Shown here piece after piece: positions 8,111 through 16,038 of a stretch of DNA of 16,948 bases. The first letter of the stretch is position 1; each line of letters begins with the position of its first letter. This stretch comes from a bacterium. Lineage in GTDB: Bacteria > Eremiobacterota > Eremiobacteria > Baltobacterales > Baltobacteraceae. The translations under genes and the position numbers were made by a program. The notes beneath the pieces were generated by a model. It had not been told where the DNA came from. It did no database searches and saw nothing but the letters and a program-made list of their open reading frames with translations. The stretch covers positions 1 through 16,948 of the forward strand of contig JAJXXM010000224.1 of NCBI GenBank assembly GCA_021781095.1, given 5' to 3'.

Positions 8111-8934
8111 TCGCCGTTCAAACGCTCGCCATTCTCGCATTCGCACCGTTGTTGCAGGGAGCGATCGCGAGCCTCCGGGCGCGCTTGAGCGGGCGCCCCG
8201 GCCCGCCGATCGTGCAGCCCTACCGCGATCTCGCAAAGCTCGCGCGCAAAGCGCCGCGAGCGGGGCGCAGCGCGTCCTCGGCCGGTTTTCTCGCGGCCGG
8301 CATTGCGCTGGGCAGCTCGGTCACGATTCTGCTCTTGCTTCCCACGCTGTTCGATGGAAATATCCGTTCGAGCGCGCTCGACGTCGTCGCGCTCGTGTTG
8401 TTCTTCGCACTCGGCCGCGCCGCACTGGTTCTCGCCGCGCTCGATACCGGTTCGTCGTTTTCGGCGATGGCGGTGGGGAGAGAGATCGCGTTTGCCGCGA
8501 TCGTCGAAGCCCCGTTTCTCCTCGCGCTCCTCGCAGCGCGTTCCACGCAGGCGTCGGCGCTGCTCGCCGGCTCCGCGCTCTTCATCGTGCTGCTTTTCGA
8601 AACCGCCCGAGTGCCGGTCGACAATCAAGAGACGCATTACGAACTCACGATGATCCACGAAGGGATGCTGTTGGAGTATGCGGGGCCCGTCTTTGCTGCG
8701 TGGCAGTACGCCGCGCAGCTCCGCCAGGCTGCGATGGCGATCCTCGTTGCCTACGTGTTGGCGGGTTCCGGGCTTCCAGCGCCGCTCTGCTTTATCGCCG
8801 TCGCAACGGCGGTTCCGTTCGTCGAAGCATTTCAAGCGAAGATGCGCCTCTTCGAACTCCCGCATCTCGCGAGTGCGGCGACGCTCCTCGCCGTCGCCGC
8901 GTTGGGCATCGATATCATCGGAGCCGCGCGATGA
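8107..8934 (+). CDS. hyfC: HyfC/HycD-like (NuoH-type) membrane subunit
   Basis: A membrane protein of 275 residues with about seven or eight hydrophobic segments. It starts at an ATG that overlaps the hyfB stop by four bases. It is homologous to NuoH, the subunit that anchors the peripheral arm of complex I and group 4 hydrogenases. The diagnostic first cytoplasmic loop reads RPGPPIVQPYRDLAKL. The acidic loop and helix are intact: FETARVPVDNQETHYELT and MIHEGMLLEYAG, with Glu165, Glu175, Glu179 and Glu185. It is shorter than E. coli HyfC (about 315), mainly by compact loops. Unlike the neighbouring HyfE-, HyfF- and HyfG-like proteins, I see no loss of signature residues. The membrane/peripheral junction therefore still looks functional. 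Confidence 0.9.
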   Translation: MIAVQTLAILAFAPLLQGAIASLRARLSGRPGPPIVQPYRDLAKLARKAPRAGRSASSAGFLAAGIALGSSVTILLLLPTLFDGNIRSSALDVVALVLFFALGRAALVLAALDTGSSFSAMAVGREIAFAAIVEAPFLLALLAARSTQASALLAGSALFIVLLFETARVPVDNQETHYELTMIHEGMLLEYAGPVFAAWQYAAQLRQAAMAILVAYVLAGSGLPAPLCFIAVATAVPFVEAFQAKMRLFELPHLASAATLLAVAALGIDIIGAAR

Positions 8935-9533
8935 CGCTGCTCTTTCTTTGCGCGCTCGCCGCGCTGGTCGTCGATGCGCGCATTCGCACGGCGTTGTTCG
9001 GGTACGCGCTCTTCACCGGGATCGCACTCACGTTTTCCTATCCCGGCCTCGGGAATCCACGCGCCCTCGCCGTCTTCGTCGCCCTCGCGTTCGTGAAAGT
9101 CGTCGTCGGCCCGGCATCGATCCTCTGGCTCGAAAAACGTCGCGGGCTGCGAAACGATCTTCGCCCGTCGTTCTCGCTCCCCGGACGCATCGCCATCGTG
9201 CTGCTCGCGCTCGGGCTCGCCCATCTCGCGGGGCGACTTCCCGCCTTTGAGGGAATTCACAATGTGGGGCTCGTCTTCTTCGCATTGGCGACGAGCATCG
9301 CGGTAGTGATCGCGCATCGTAGTCTCATCGCCAACGCGATCGGACTCCTCGCATTGGGAAGCACCGTCTCCTTAGCCGCCGTCGTTTTCGTCCCGCACGT
9401 TCCGATGAGCGCCGAACTCGCCGACACCTTCGATGCGGTGCTCGCAACGCTCGTCGGCCTCGCCATCGCAAGGGAGATCGCGCGCGAGAATCCCGAACTC
9501 GACGTTCGTGCGATGCGGGAGCTTCGCGGATGA
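8931..9533 (+). CDS. hyfE: HyfE-like membrane subunit
   Basis: A very hydrophobic protein of 200 residues with about six membrane segments. Its ATG overlaps the hyfC stop by four bases. The frame stays open upstream inside hyfC, but that part is a shadow. Length (E. coli HyfE is about 216), position between hyfC and hyfF, and the terminal segment GLLALGSTVSLAAV with the later FDAVLATLVGLAIA fit HyfE, which contains a NuoK-related part. From memory of the family, the Leu-Glu-Asn-Gly usually found in that segment reads Leu-Gly-Ser-Thr here (residues 142-145). A buried acidic residue thought to matter for proton coupling may therefore be missing. The last 25 residues are charged and probably cytoplasmic. 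Confidence 0.8.
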   Translation: MTLLFLCALAALVVDARIRTALFGYALFTGIALTFSYPGLGNPRALAVFVALAFVKVVVGPASILWLEKRRGLRNDLRPSFSLPGRIAIVLLALGLAHLAGRLPAFEGIHNVGLVFFALATSIAVVIAHRSLIANAIGLLALGSTVSLAAVVFVPHVPMSAELADTFDAVLATLVGLAIAREIARENPELDVRAMRELRG

Positions 9534-10954
9534 TCGCCGTCCTCACGCTTTTCCCGCTCGTTGCGTTCGCGATCGCCGCGATCCCGAGGAAACGCTCGCT
9601 GCGGCTCGCCGCGCGCGCCGCGTTCTCGGTCGCCATCGTCGCCGCGACGTTCGCACTCGTCCCGCGCCTCGATGCGCTCTCGGCAATCTTTGCTTGCACG
9701 GTCTCGCTCTTAATGACGCTCGTCGTGCTCTTCGCCGGCGGCCTCTTTCCCTCGCCCTCGCGCGAGCATCGCCCGCCGTGGTCGCGCCCGGCTGCGTTCT
9801 TTCTTCTCGTCGGCGGCTTTTGGAGTTCGATGCTGTTCGCCGTGACGGCGACCACCTTCGTCGGGCTCTGGGCGGGTATCACCGCGACGACGCTGGCGAC
9901 GACCTTCCTCGTCGCGCATCTCGGCGGACGCACGGCGCTCGAGGCGGCTTGGAAATATCTCATGCTCTGTAGTTTCGGCATCGCCGTGGCGTTGATCGGT
10001 GCGTTTATGCTCGCGCGCGCCGCCGGCGATGCGGGCATCCTCACCGGCGATCGCTTTTCCTGGAGCGTACTCGCGTTGCACGGTGCGCGATTGAACGCGC
10101 CGCTCGCACGAACGGGGCTCTTGCTGATGCTCGTCGGCTTCGCCACAAAGGCGGGGCTCGTTCCGATGCACGCCTGGCTTCCCGACGCGCACGCCAAGGC
10201 ACCCGCTCCGGTCAGCGCGATGCTCTCGGGTTTATTAGTCTCCTGCGCTTTCTACGCCATCGCTCGCGTGCAGGGTGTCACCCTGCATACCGATGCGGCT
10301 CCGCTCTTCGAACACGTCTTGCGCGACGGCGGCGCGCTCTCGTTGGTGCTCGGCGCGGCGCTCATGCTCGCACAACGCGATATCAAACGGTTACTCTCGT
10401 ATTCTACCATCGAACACGCCGGGATCGTGGCGATCGCTCTCAGCCTCGCAACGCCGTTGGGATATTTCGTCGCTCTCTATCACCTCATCGACCATGCGTT
10501 CGTGAAATCCCTCGCCTTTTTAAGCGTCGGAGCCGTGCAGCACGAGCAAGGAAGCACCTCGATGGGGCACATTCGCGGCCTGCGGCATCGCCCTGCGGGG
10601 ATCGCGCTACTCTTTGCCGCGATCGGTTTGGGCGGTTTGCCGCCGGGCGGGCTCTTTATCTCCGAATTGCTCCTGATCGTCGCCTTGGTGAGCGGCGCGC
10701 ATTACGTGCTCGCCGTCGTCGCGGCCCTCGCGCTGCTCGTCGGCTTCGCCGCGCTCCTGCGCTTTGCAATCGAGAGTGCTGCGGGTACGCCGGTCGCCGT
10801 CGTCGCGCACCCGGGCCCGCGCGCATTGTTCGGGTTTTCGAGTTTCGCGCTGTGGTGCGTTGGAGCGGGAGCGATCGCCCTCGCAATCTTTCCGTTTCTC
10901 CCGCAGGCCGCGTGGCTGCTCGAGCTCTCGCGAACGTTGGCGGCCGGTGGATAA
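9530..10954 (+). CDS. hyfF: HyfF-like antiporter-type membrane subunit
   Basis: A second antiporter-family subunit of 474 residues with about twelve or more membrane segments. It overlaps hyfE by four bases. The NuoN/HyfF-type core is clear: GFATKAGLVPMHAWLPDAH (Lys207), ALMLAQRDIKRLLSYSTIEHAG (Lys286), and LIDHAFVKSLAFLSVGA (Lys326). The segment-5 motif, which normally carries the glutamate paired with the channel lysine (family form W-x-x-I/L-E-x-T-T-L), reads WAGITATTLATTF, with Thr118 at the glutamate position. The lysines are therefore kept but the glutamate appears lost. It is shorter than E. coli HyfF (about 526). The stop overlaps the GTG start of the large-subunit gene by eight bases. 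Confidence 0.88.
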   Translation: MIAVLTLFPLVAFAIAAIPRKRSLRLAARAAFSVAIVAATFALVPRLDALSAIFACTVSLLMTLVVLFAGGLFPSPSREHRPPWSRPAAFFLLVGGFWSSMLFAVTATTFVGLWAGITATTLATTFLVAHLGGRTALEAAWKYLMLCSFGIAVALIGAFMLARAAGDAGILTGDRFSWSVLALHGARLNAPLARTGLLLMLVGFATKAGLVPMHAWLPDAHAKAPAPVSAMLSGLLVSCAFYAIARVQGVTLHTDAAPLFEHVLRDGGALSLVLGAALMLAQRDIKRLLSYSTIEHAGIVAIALSLATPLGYFVALYHLIDHAFVKSLAFLSVGAVQHEQGSTSMGHIRGLRHRPAGIALLFAAIGLGGLPPGGLFISELLLIVALVSGAHYVLAVVAALALLVGFAALLRFAIESAAGTPVAVVAHPGPRALFGFSSFALWCVGAGAIALAIFPFLPQAAWLLELSRTLAAGG

Positions 10955-12356
10955 TCTCTATCGCGAGCGGCACGTCGCGCAAGCGGATCTCGCCGCTGCG
11001 TTCGATGATGTGCTGCACGATGCGCTCCCGCTCGGCTGTTACGCGACCGAGCGTACGGTGCGCACGCTCTCGCTCTCGCCCGCCGGAGTGCTCGCATTGG
11101 TGACGCCACTACGGCCTGGCGAAGCGTGGGAATCGCTCGCGTCGCGCTTTCCGCTCTTCGCCGATCACGAACGCGAAATGCAGGCGATGCAAGGGATCGA
11201 GATACGCTCGGGCCCCGATCGACGACCGCTCTATTTTCGTGCCGACGCGATTCCCGAGGCGGTCATCGCCGAGGGACGCGGCGTGAGCGCCGTGGTGGTC
11301 GGCCCCGTGCACGCGGGGATCATCGAACCGGGGCGCTTCACCATCAGTACCGGCGGCGAGAGCGTGGTGCATATCGACGCGCAACTTTCGTATTCGCACC
11401 GCGCGCTCGAGCCGTGGTTCGAGGGACGGCCGGCGCTCGCGCTCGCGCCGCAGGTCGCACGGGTTTGCGGAAACTGCAGCGTCGCTCGATCCTGGGCGTA
11501 CGCTCGTGCGATCGAGGCGCTCGCCGGGGCCGAACTCGACGCCGCGACGGAGTACGCGCGCTTGGCGCTCGCGGAGATGGAGCGGATCCACATCCATCTT
11601 TTCGATCTCGGAAGCATCGCCGCGGGTGCGGGATACGGGAAAGGAACGACCGCCGCGCTGGAACTGCGCGAACGGATCAACCAACTCAATCGTGTCGTCG
11701 GCGGCCATCGTTTGCTGTTCGACAGCATCGTCCCCGGCGGGGTCCGCCCCGGTACGTTTGCCGATCCGGGAAGTACGCGTGCGATTCTCCGCACGATCCG
11801 CGACGATGCGATGCGATTCGTCGACGGATTTCTCGCCAAACGTTCGGTCGTGCGACGCCTTGAGGGAGCCGGCATCGTCGACCCGGAAATGGCGCGCCGC
11901 TTTGGAGCGGTCGGGCCGAGCGCGCGCGCATCGGGGATCGCGTGCGATGTGCGAGCGCTCTTCCCGTATGGGGCGTATCGCGAGGTTTCCTTTACCGAGG
12001 TGCGAGCGAGCGCGGGAGACGTATTCGCGCGCAGCGAGGTGCGGCGGCGCGAAATAGAGCGCTCGTTCGATCTCCTCGAGCGCGCTCTCCGAGCGATGGA
12101 AGGCGTCGCACTTCCGGTGCCGATGGAGCTTAGCGTACCCGAGGGCACGATCGCAACCGTCGTGGAGGGAGCTCGCGGTGCTGAAAGTATCTCGCTCTCC
12201 GTCGCGGCGGAGGAGCGCGTCGGGCGGCTGCACATCATCTCGGCCGCATACCGCAATTGGCCGCTCGTAACGCGCGCGATGGAAGGCAATATCGTGCCGG
12301 ATTTTCCGCTCGTCAATAAGAGCTTCAACCTTTGCTATTCGTGCGTGGACCGCTGA
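10947..12356 (+). CDS. hyfG: HyfG/HycE-like large subunit with altered NiFe-site motifs
   Basis: A fused NuoC/NuoD-type protein of 469 residues. GTG at 10947 is chosen because it overlaps the hyfF stop (GTGGATAA) and precedes the conserved part; an upstream extension would be a shadow of hyfF. Residues 1-110 form a compact NuoC-like part (FADHEREMQAMQGIEI, then GPDRRPLYF). The NuoD/hydrogenase part follows (GPVHAGIIEPGRF, LSYSHRALEPWFEGR). The N-terminal NiFe motif RVCGNCSVAR (172-181) keeps Cys174 and Cys177 but has Arg181 where RxCGxCxxxH has histidine. The C-terminal motif NLCYSCVDR keeps Cys463 and Cys466 but has Asn-Leu in place of Asp-Pro. The stop follows Arg469 directly, so no C-terminal propeptide exists for a HycI-type protease. 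E. coli HycE and HyfG are about 100 residues longer. NiFe binding remains possible; normal hydrogenase activity is uncertain. Confidence 0.9.
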   Translation: MDNLYRERHVAQADLAAAFDDVLHDALPLGCYATERTVRTLSLSPAGVLALVTPLRPGEAWESLASRFPLFADHEREMQAMQGIEIRSGPDRRPLYFRADAIPEAVIAEGRGVSAVVVGPVHAGIIEPGRFTISTGGESVVHIDAQLSYSHRALEPWFEGRPALALAPQVARVCGNCSVARSWAYARAIEALAGAELDAATEYARLALAEMERIHIHLFDLGSIAAGAGYGKGTTAALELRERINQLNRVVGGHRLLFDSIVPGGVRPGTFADPGSTRAILRTIRDDAMRFVDGFLAKRSVVRRLEGAGIVDPEMARRFGAVGPSARASGIACDVRALFPYGAYREVSFTEVRASAGDVFARSEVRRREIERSFDLLERALRAMEGVALPVPMELSVPEGTIATVVEGARGAESISLSVAAEERVGRLHIISAAYRNWPLVTRAMEGNIVPDFPLVNKSFNLCYSCVDR

Positions 12357-12358
12357 CC

Positions 12359-12781
12359 GTGTCGCAGAAACGATTCACCCGCTCGCTCGGCATTCGCCAT
12401 CTCGTCTGCGGCAGTTGTAACGGATGCGAGTTGGAGATGAACGCGCTCGCCGCGCCGCAGTACGATATCTCGCAAGAAGGCTGGAGCATCGTCGCCTCGC
12501 CGCGTCATGCCGATCTTCTCACCGTTACGGGTCCGATGAGCGAGGCGATGCGCCTCGCCGCGCGCAGAACGCTCGATGCAACCGCGGAGCCGGTTGTCGT
12601 CGTTGCCGTCGGCGATTGTGCGAGCGGTGACGGCACGTGGTGCGGCGCGGGGAGTGCCGGCGCCGGTGCCGGGGAAGAGTTGCAGGCCGCGGTCGTCGTT
12701 CGCGGTTGCCCGCCCTCGCCCGATGCGATTCGCGAGGGATTGCGAGCCGCTGCGACATTGCTCGACGGTAGGAGTTCGTAA
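12359..12781 (+). CDS. hyfI: HyfI/HycG-like (NuoB-type) small subunit
   Basis: An iron-sulfur protein of 140 residues. GTG at 12359, two bases after the hyfG stop, is preferred; GTG at 12341 or TTG at 12332 would add a few residues that read through the end of hyfG. The NuoB-type proximal [4Fe-4S] signature is complete: CGSCNGCELE (Cys17, Cys20, Cys23), VGDCASG (Cys87) and RGCPPSP (Cys117). Cys20, Cys23, Cys87 and Cys117 are the probable cluster ligands. A Gly/Ala-rich low-complexity patch lies at residues 96-105. The length suits a minimal Ech-type small subunit and is much shorter than E. coli HycG. It should pass electrons to or from the large subunit. No ferredoxin-type HyfH lies between hyfG and hyfI, where it often occurs. 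It appears to end the operon. Confidence 0.88.
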   Translation: MSQKRFTRSLGIRHLVCGSCNGCELEMNALAAPQYDISQEGWSIVASPRHADLLTVTGPMSEAMRLAARRTLDATAEPVVVVAVGDCASGDGTWCGAGSAGAGAGEELQAAVVVRGCPPSPDAIREGLRAAATLLDGRSS

Positions 12782-12796
12782 CGGCGTTCGCCAAGT

Positions 12797-12803
12797 AGAG
12801 AGG
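12797..12803 (+). promoter_or_regulatory. Shine-Dalgarno site of the SNF2 gene
   Basis: AGAGAGG lies 8 bases before the ATG at 12812 and supports that start. The gap of 30 bases after the hyfI-like gene shows no obvious terminator hairpin, so read-through from the hyf operon is possible. Confidence 0.6.
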
Positions 12804-12811
12804 TCGCCCTT

Positions 12812-15800
12812 ATGCACCTCGACCTTTCCGTACTTCAAGCATCGTTCGATGCGCCCACGCTCACGCGGGGACGCGATTATTTCGAACGTCGCCGGGTATT
12901 GCAGCTCGAAGTCGGTGCCGAGGCGATCGACGCCCGCGTCATCGGGACGCAGCAGCAGCCGTACTCGGTGCACATGCGTGCGGTCGGCTCGAACGGAACG
13001 ACGCGTCTGCTCGCTCGGTGCTCCTGCCCGGTTGGAAGTAACTGCAAGCACGCCGCGGCGGTCGCGCTCGCGGCGATCGCCGCGCGGTCGACGGTGCGGA
13101 AACGCGATGCCGCGGATGGAGCGATCGAGAGCTGGATCGAGAACGTCAATGCCGTCACGGCAAATAAGCGGCGCGAGCTCCTGCGCGAACACGTGCGCTA
13201 CGTCATCTCCATCGAAGAGCGATTTTTCGTACCCTCGTTCACTCTGCAAGCCTTCGTGGTGCCGATGCTGCGCAGCGGGGGGTTGGGGACCGCCCGCCGC
13301 TACGAACTCCAGCACCTCGCCGCGGGGAGTGCGAAACATCTGCAAGCCCTCGATCGCACAATCGGTCGCCTCGTCGGAGCGAGCGGCCTTCTCGGCGGGA
13401 TGAACGCGCTCTCGCCGACCATTCTGGGAACGTTGCTCGAATTGCTCGTCGATAGCGAGCGCGTGCACTGGCAGTCGCTCGAGAACGAAGCGTTACGGCG
13501 CGAGGATCTCGTCGACGCGCGCATCGCGTGGCGCATCGACGAAGACGAGCGACAGCGTCCGCACCTCGCCTCGCTCCCCGGTAGCGTGCTCGTCGGCGCG
13601 ATACCGCTCTGGTACGTCGATCCCGACCGTAACGTCGCCGGACGAGCGCAGAGCGATCTCGCACCCGATCTCGCCGCAGTGCTCGCGGGAGCGCCCGCGA
13701 TGACCGCCGAGCACGCAAAGCGCGTGCAGGTGGCGTTGCGTCGCGTCTTTTCGACCGCCGCCATCGATGGGCCGCAGGCCCGCCTCGACGTGCGAGTGAT
13801 CGAACGCGACCCCATTCCCGTGCTGCAACTGGGACGTTCGCGCGCCGCAGCGACCGCCGAACTCGCGTTTCTCTACGGCGAGCATCGTATCTCGCCGGAG
13901 AGCGGCGAGAGCGAATTTCGCATCGTGGAAGGCGAGGGCGGCGCGATCTGGCCGCGACAGCGTGCCTTTGAAGAGCGCGCGATCGAACGACTGAACGCGA
14001 TCGGCTTCGCGTCGGTGCCGCGCTCCTTTGAGTTTGAGAACGAGGACCGTCGCGCGATCTTTCGCCTCGGCACCGAAGAGAGTGCGTACGCGTGGGCGCG
14101 TTTTTTGGGCTACACCGCTCCGCTCTTACGCTCCGAAGGGTGGAGGGTGGAGATCGACGCGGATTTTCCGCACGAAATCGTAGAGTTCTCCGAGGATTGG
14201 CAAGCCGATATCGAGCCCGACCCGCACCGCACGGGCTGGTTTGAGATCGATCTCGGCATCGAAGTCGACGGAGAGCGGATACCGCTCCTTCCGATCATCG
14301 TCGAAGCGCTCGCTGCGAACGGCATCTCCTCCACCGACGATCTCGTCGCCATCGCCTCGCGCAGCGAGCCGATTTTTGGCCGCCTCCCGAGCGGTGCGTA
14401 CGTCGCGCTCCCGCCGGCTCGCGTCGCACGCGTATTGGCGACGCTCGTCGATCTCTTCGACGGCGAGCACGCCCTCGTCGATGGCGAACGCATCGCGCTC
14501 CCCGCCGCGCGTGCGATATCGCTCGCCGAGATCGACGGCACCGTTCTTCGGCGCGGCGCGGTCACCGAAGCCTTCGGCGGCTTTATCGATGGCCTCAACG
14601 ATCTCGCCGGGCGCGCTCCGGTCCTTCCGTCAAACTTTCACGCCGAACTGCGCCCCTATCAGCGCGACGGCGTCGCCTGGATGCAACTGTTGCGCACGCA
14701 CGGTTTCGGCGGCGTGCTCGCCGACGATATGGGGCTGGGAAAGACCGTGCAATTGCTCGCGCACGTCGCGATGGAGAAGGCTGCGGGGCGTCTCCGTAAA
14801 CCCGTCCTCATCGTCGCGCCGACGAGCGTCGTGCCGAACTGGCGTGCAGAAATCGCACGCTTCACGCCGGAATTGCGAGTGCTCGTGCTCAGCGGGCCCG
14901 ATCGCGCGCGTTATTTTGGCGAGATCGCCGAGGCCGACATCGTCTTGAGCACCTACGCACTCTTGGTGCGCGACGCCGAAGAACTGCACGCACACGAGTG
15001 GTCGATCGCCGTGCTCGACGAAGCGCAGGCAATTAAGAACCCCCGAGCCAAGGCCGCGATCTCGGCAACGAAGCTCCATGCCGAGCAACGGGTGGCGATG
15101 ACCGGAACGCCGATCGAAAACAATCTTGAAGAACTCTGGTCGATTTACGCATTCGCGTTGCCGGGGCTGTTGGGAACGCGGAGTTCCTTCGCGCGGTTCT
15201 TCCGGACGCCGATCGAAAAGCGAGGCGACGCCTTGCGTCGCGGTGCGCTCGGGAAGCGCCTGCACCCGTTTCTCATGCGACGTACCAAAGAAGACGTCGC
15301 GCGCGATCTTCCCGAAAAAACCGAAATCGTCCATCGCGTCGAACTCGGCGGCGCGCAGCGCGATCTTTACGAAACGATTCGCTTGGCGATGCACAAGCGC
15401 GTTCGCGACGAAGTTGCCAAGCGCGGGCTCGCACGCAGCCGTATCGTCGTGCTCGACGCGCTTTTGAAACTACGACAAGTATGCTGCGATCCTCGATTGC
15501 TCGATCTCGATGCGGCGCGCAGCGTCAAAGAGTCGCAGAAGCTCGACGCGCTCTTCGAGATGCTCGAGAGCCTCATCGCCGACGGACGGCGCATCCTGCT
15601 CTTCTCGCAATTTACCTCGATGCTCGATCTCATCAAACCCGAGTTGGCGAAGCGCGATATGTCGTACGTCGAAATTCGCGGCGCCACGCGCGACCGAGAG
15701 ACGCCGGTCAAGCGCTTCCAAAATCGCGAAGTGCCGCTCTTTTTAATTAGTTTGAAAGCCGGCGGCACCGGGCTCAACCTCACCGCCGCCGACACGGTGA

Positions 15801-16036
15801 TCCATTACGATCCCTGGTGGAATCCGGCGGTCGAACGGCAAGCGACCGACCGCGCGCACCGTATCGGTCAGGAGCAGCACGTCTTCGTCTACAAGCTCAT
15901 CGCCGAAGGGACGGTCGAGGAGCGTATCCTCGAATTGCAAGCGCGCAAGGGAGAACTCGCCGCGAGCCAGTTTGCCGATGCATCGACCGCTCCGCTCCCG
16001 CTCGACGCCGCCGACATCGATCGGCTCTTCAGCTAG
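12812..16036 (+). CDS. SWIM zinc-finger SNF2-family ATPase/helicase
   Basis: A protein of 1074 residues. A SWIM finger of the CxC-x5-CxH form uses Cys70, Cys72, Cys78 and His80 and probably binds zinc and DNA or protein. A long middle region (about 100-600), known only from bacterial SNF2 relatives, follows. The C-terminal SNF2 motor is complete: ADDMGLGKTVQ (Walker A, Lys644), IVAPTSVVPNW, LDEAQAIKN (DEAQ at 736-739), MTGTPIENNLEELWSIY, LRQVCCDP, LLFSQFTSMLD, SLKAGGTGLNLTAADTVIHYDPWWNP, and QATDRAHRIGQ (1010-1020). Members are double-stranded DNA translocases in the cytoplasm that may remodel protein-DNA or polymerase complexes; the bacterial substrates are mostly unknown. No defence genes or phage genes lie beside it here, so a housekeeping role is more likely than a role in a DISARM-like system. 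The start is backed by a ribosome binding site. Confidence 0.93.
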   Translation: MHLDLSVLQASFDAPTLTRGRDYFERRRVLQLEVGAEAIDARVIGTQQQPYSVHMRAVGSNGTTRLLARCSCPVGSNCKHAAAVALAAIAARSTVRKRDAADGAIESWIENVNAVTANKRRELLREHVRYVISIEERFFVPSFTLQAFVVPMLRSGGLGTARRYELQHLAAGSAKHLQALDRTIGRLVGASGLLGGMNALSPTILGTLLELLVDSERVHWQSLENEALRREDLVDARIAWRIDEDERQRPHLASLPGSVLVGAIPLWYVDPDRNVAGRAQSDLAPDLAAVLAGAPAMTAEHAKRVQVALRRVFSTAAIDGPQARLDVRVIERDPIPVLQLGRSRAAATAELAFLYGEHRISPESGESEFRIVEGEGGAIWPRQRAFEERAIERLNAIGFASVPRSFEFENEDRRAIFRLGTEESAYAWARFLGYTAPLLRSEGWRVEIDADFPHEIVEFSEDWQADIEPDPHRTGWFEIDLGIEVDGERIPLLPIIVEALAANGISSTDDLVAIASRSEPIFGRLPSGAYVALPPARVARVLATLVDLFDGEHALVDGERIALPAARAISLAEIDGTVLRRGAVTEAFGGFIDGLNDLAGRAPVLPSNFHAELRPYQRDGVAWMQLLRTHGFGGVLADDMGLGKTVQLLAHVAMEKAAGRLRKPVLIVAPTSVVPNWRAEIARFTPELRVLVLSGPDRARYFGEIAEADIVLSTYALLVRDAEELHAHEWSIAVLDEAQAIKNPRAKAAISATKLHAEQRVAMTGTPIENNLEELWSIYAFALPGLLGTRSSFARFFRTPIEKRGDALRRGALGKRLHPFLMRRTKEDVARDLPEKTEIVHRVELGGAQRDLYETIRLAMHKRVRDEVAKRGLARSRIVVLDALLKLRQVCCDPRLLDLDAARSVKESQKLDALFEMLESLIADGRRILLFSQFTSMLDLIKPELAKRDMSYVEIRGATRDRETPVKRFQNREVPLFLISLKAGGTGLNLTAADTVIHYDPWWNPAVERQATDRAHRIGQEQHVFVYKLIAEGTVEERILELQARKGELAASQFADASTAPLPLDAADIDRLFS

Positions 16037-16038
16037 CC

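Noticed and set aside
10764..10946. N-terminal extension of the large-subunit frame into hyfF
   Set aside because: The extension is Arg/Ser-rich and out of frame with the clearly conserved HyfF-like protein. The GTG at 10947 gives a sensible NuoC-like start.
12812..16036. SNF2 protein as part of an anti-phage system
   Set aside because: SNF2 proteins occur in defence systems, but no methyltransferase, nuclease, phospholipase D or other defence partner is next to it. The SWIM-type architecture is common outside defence islands.
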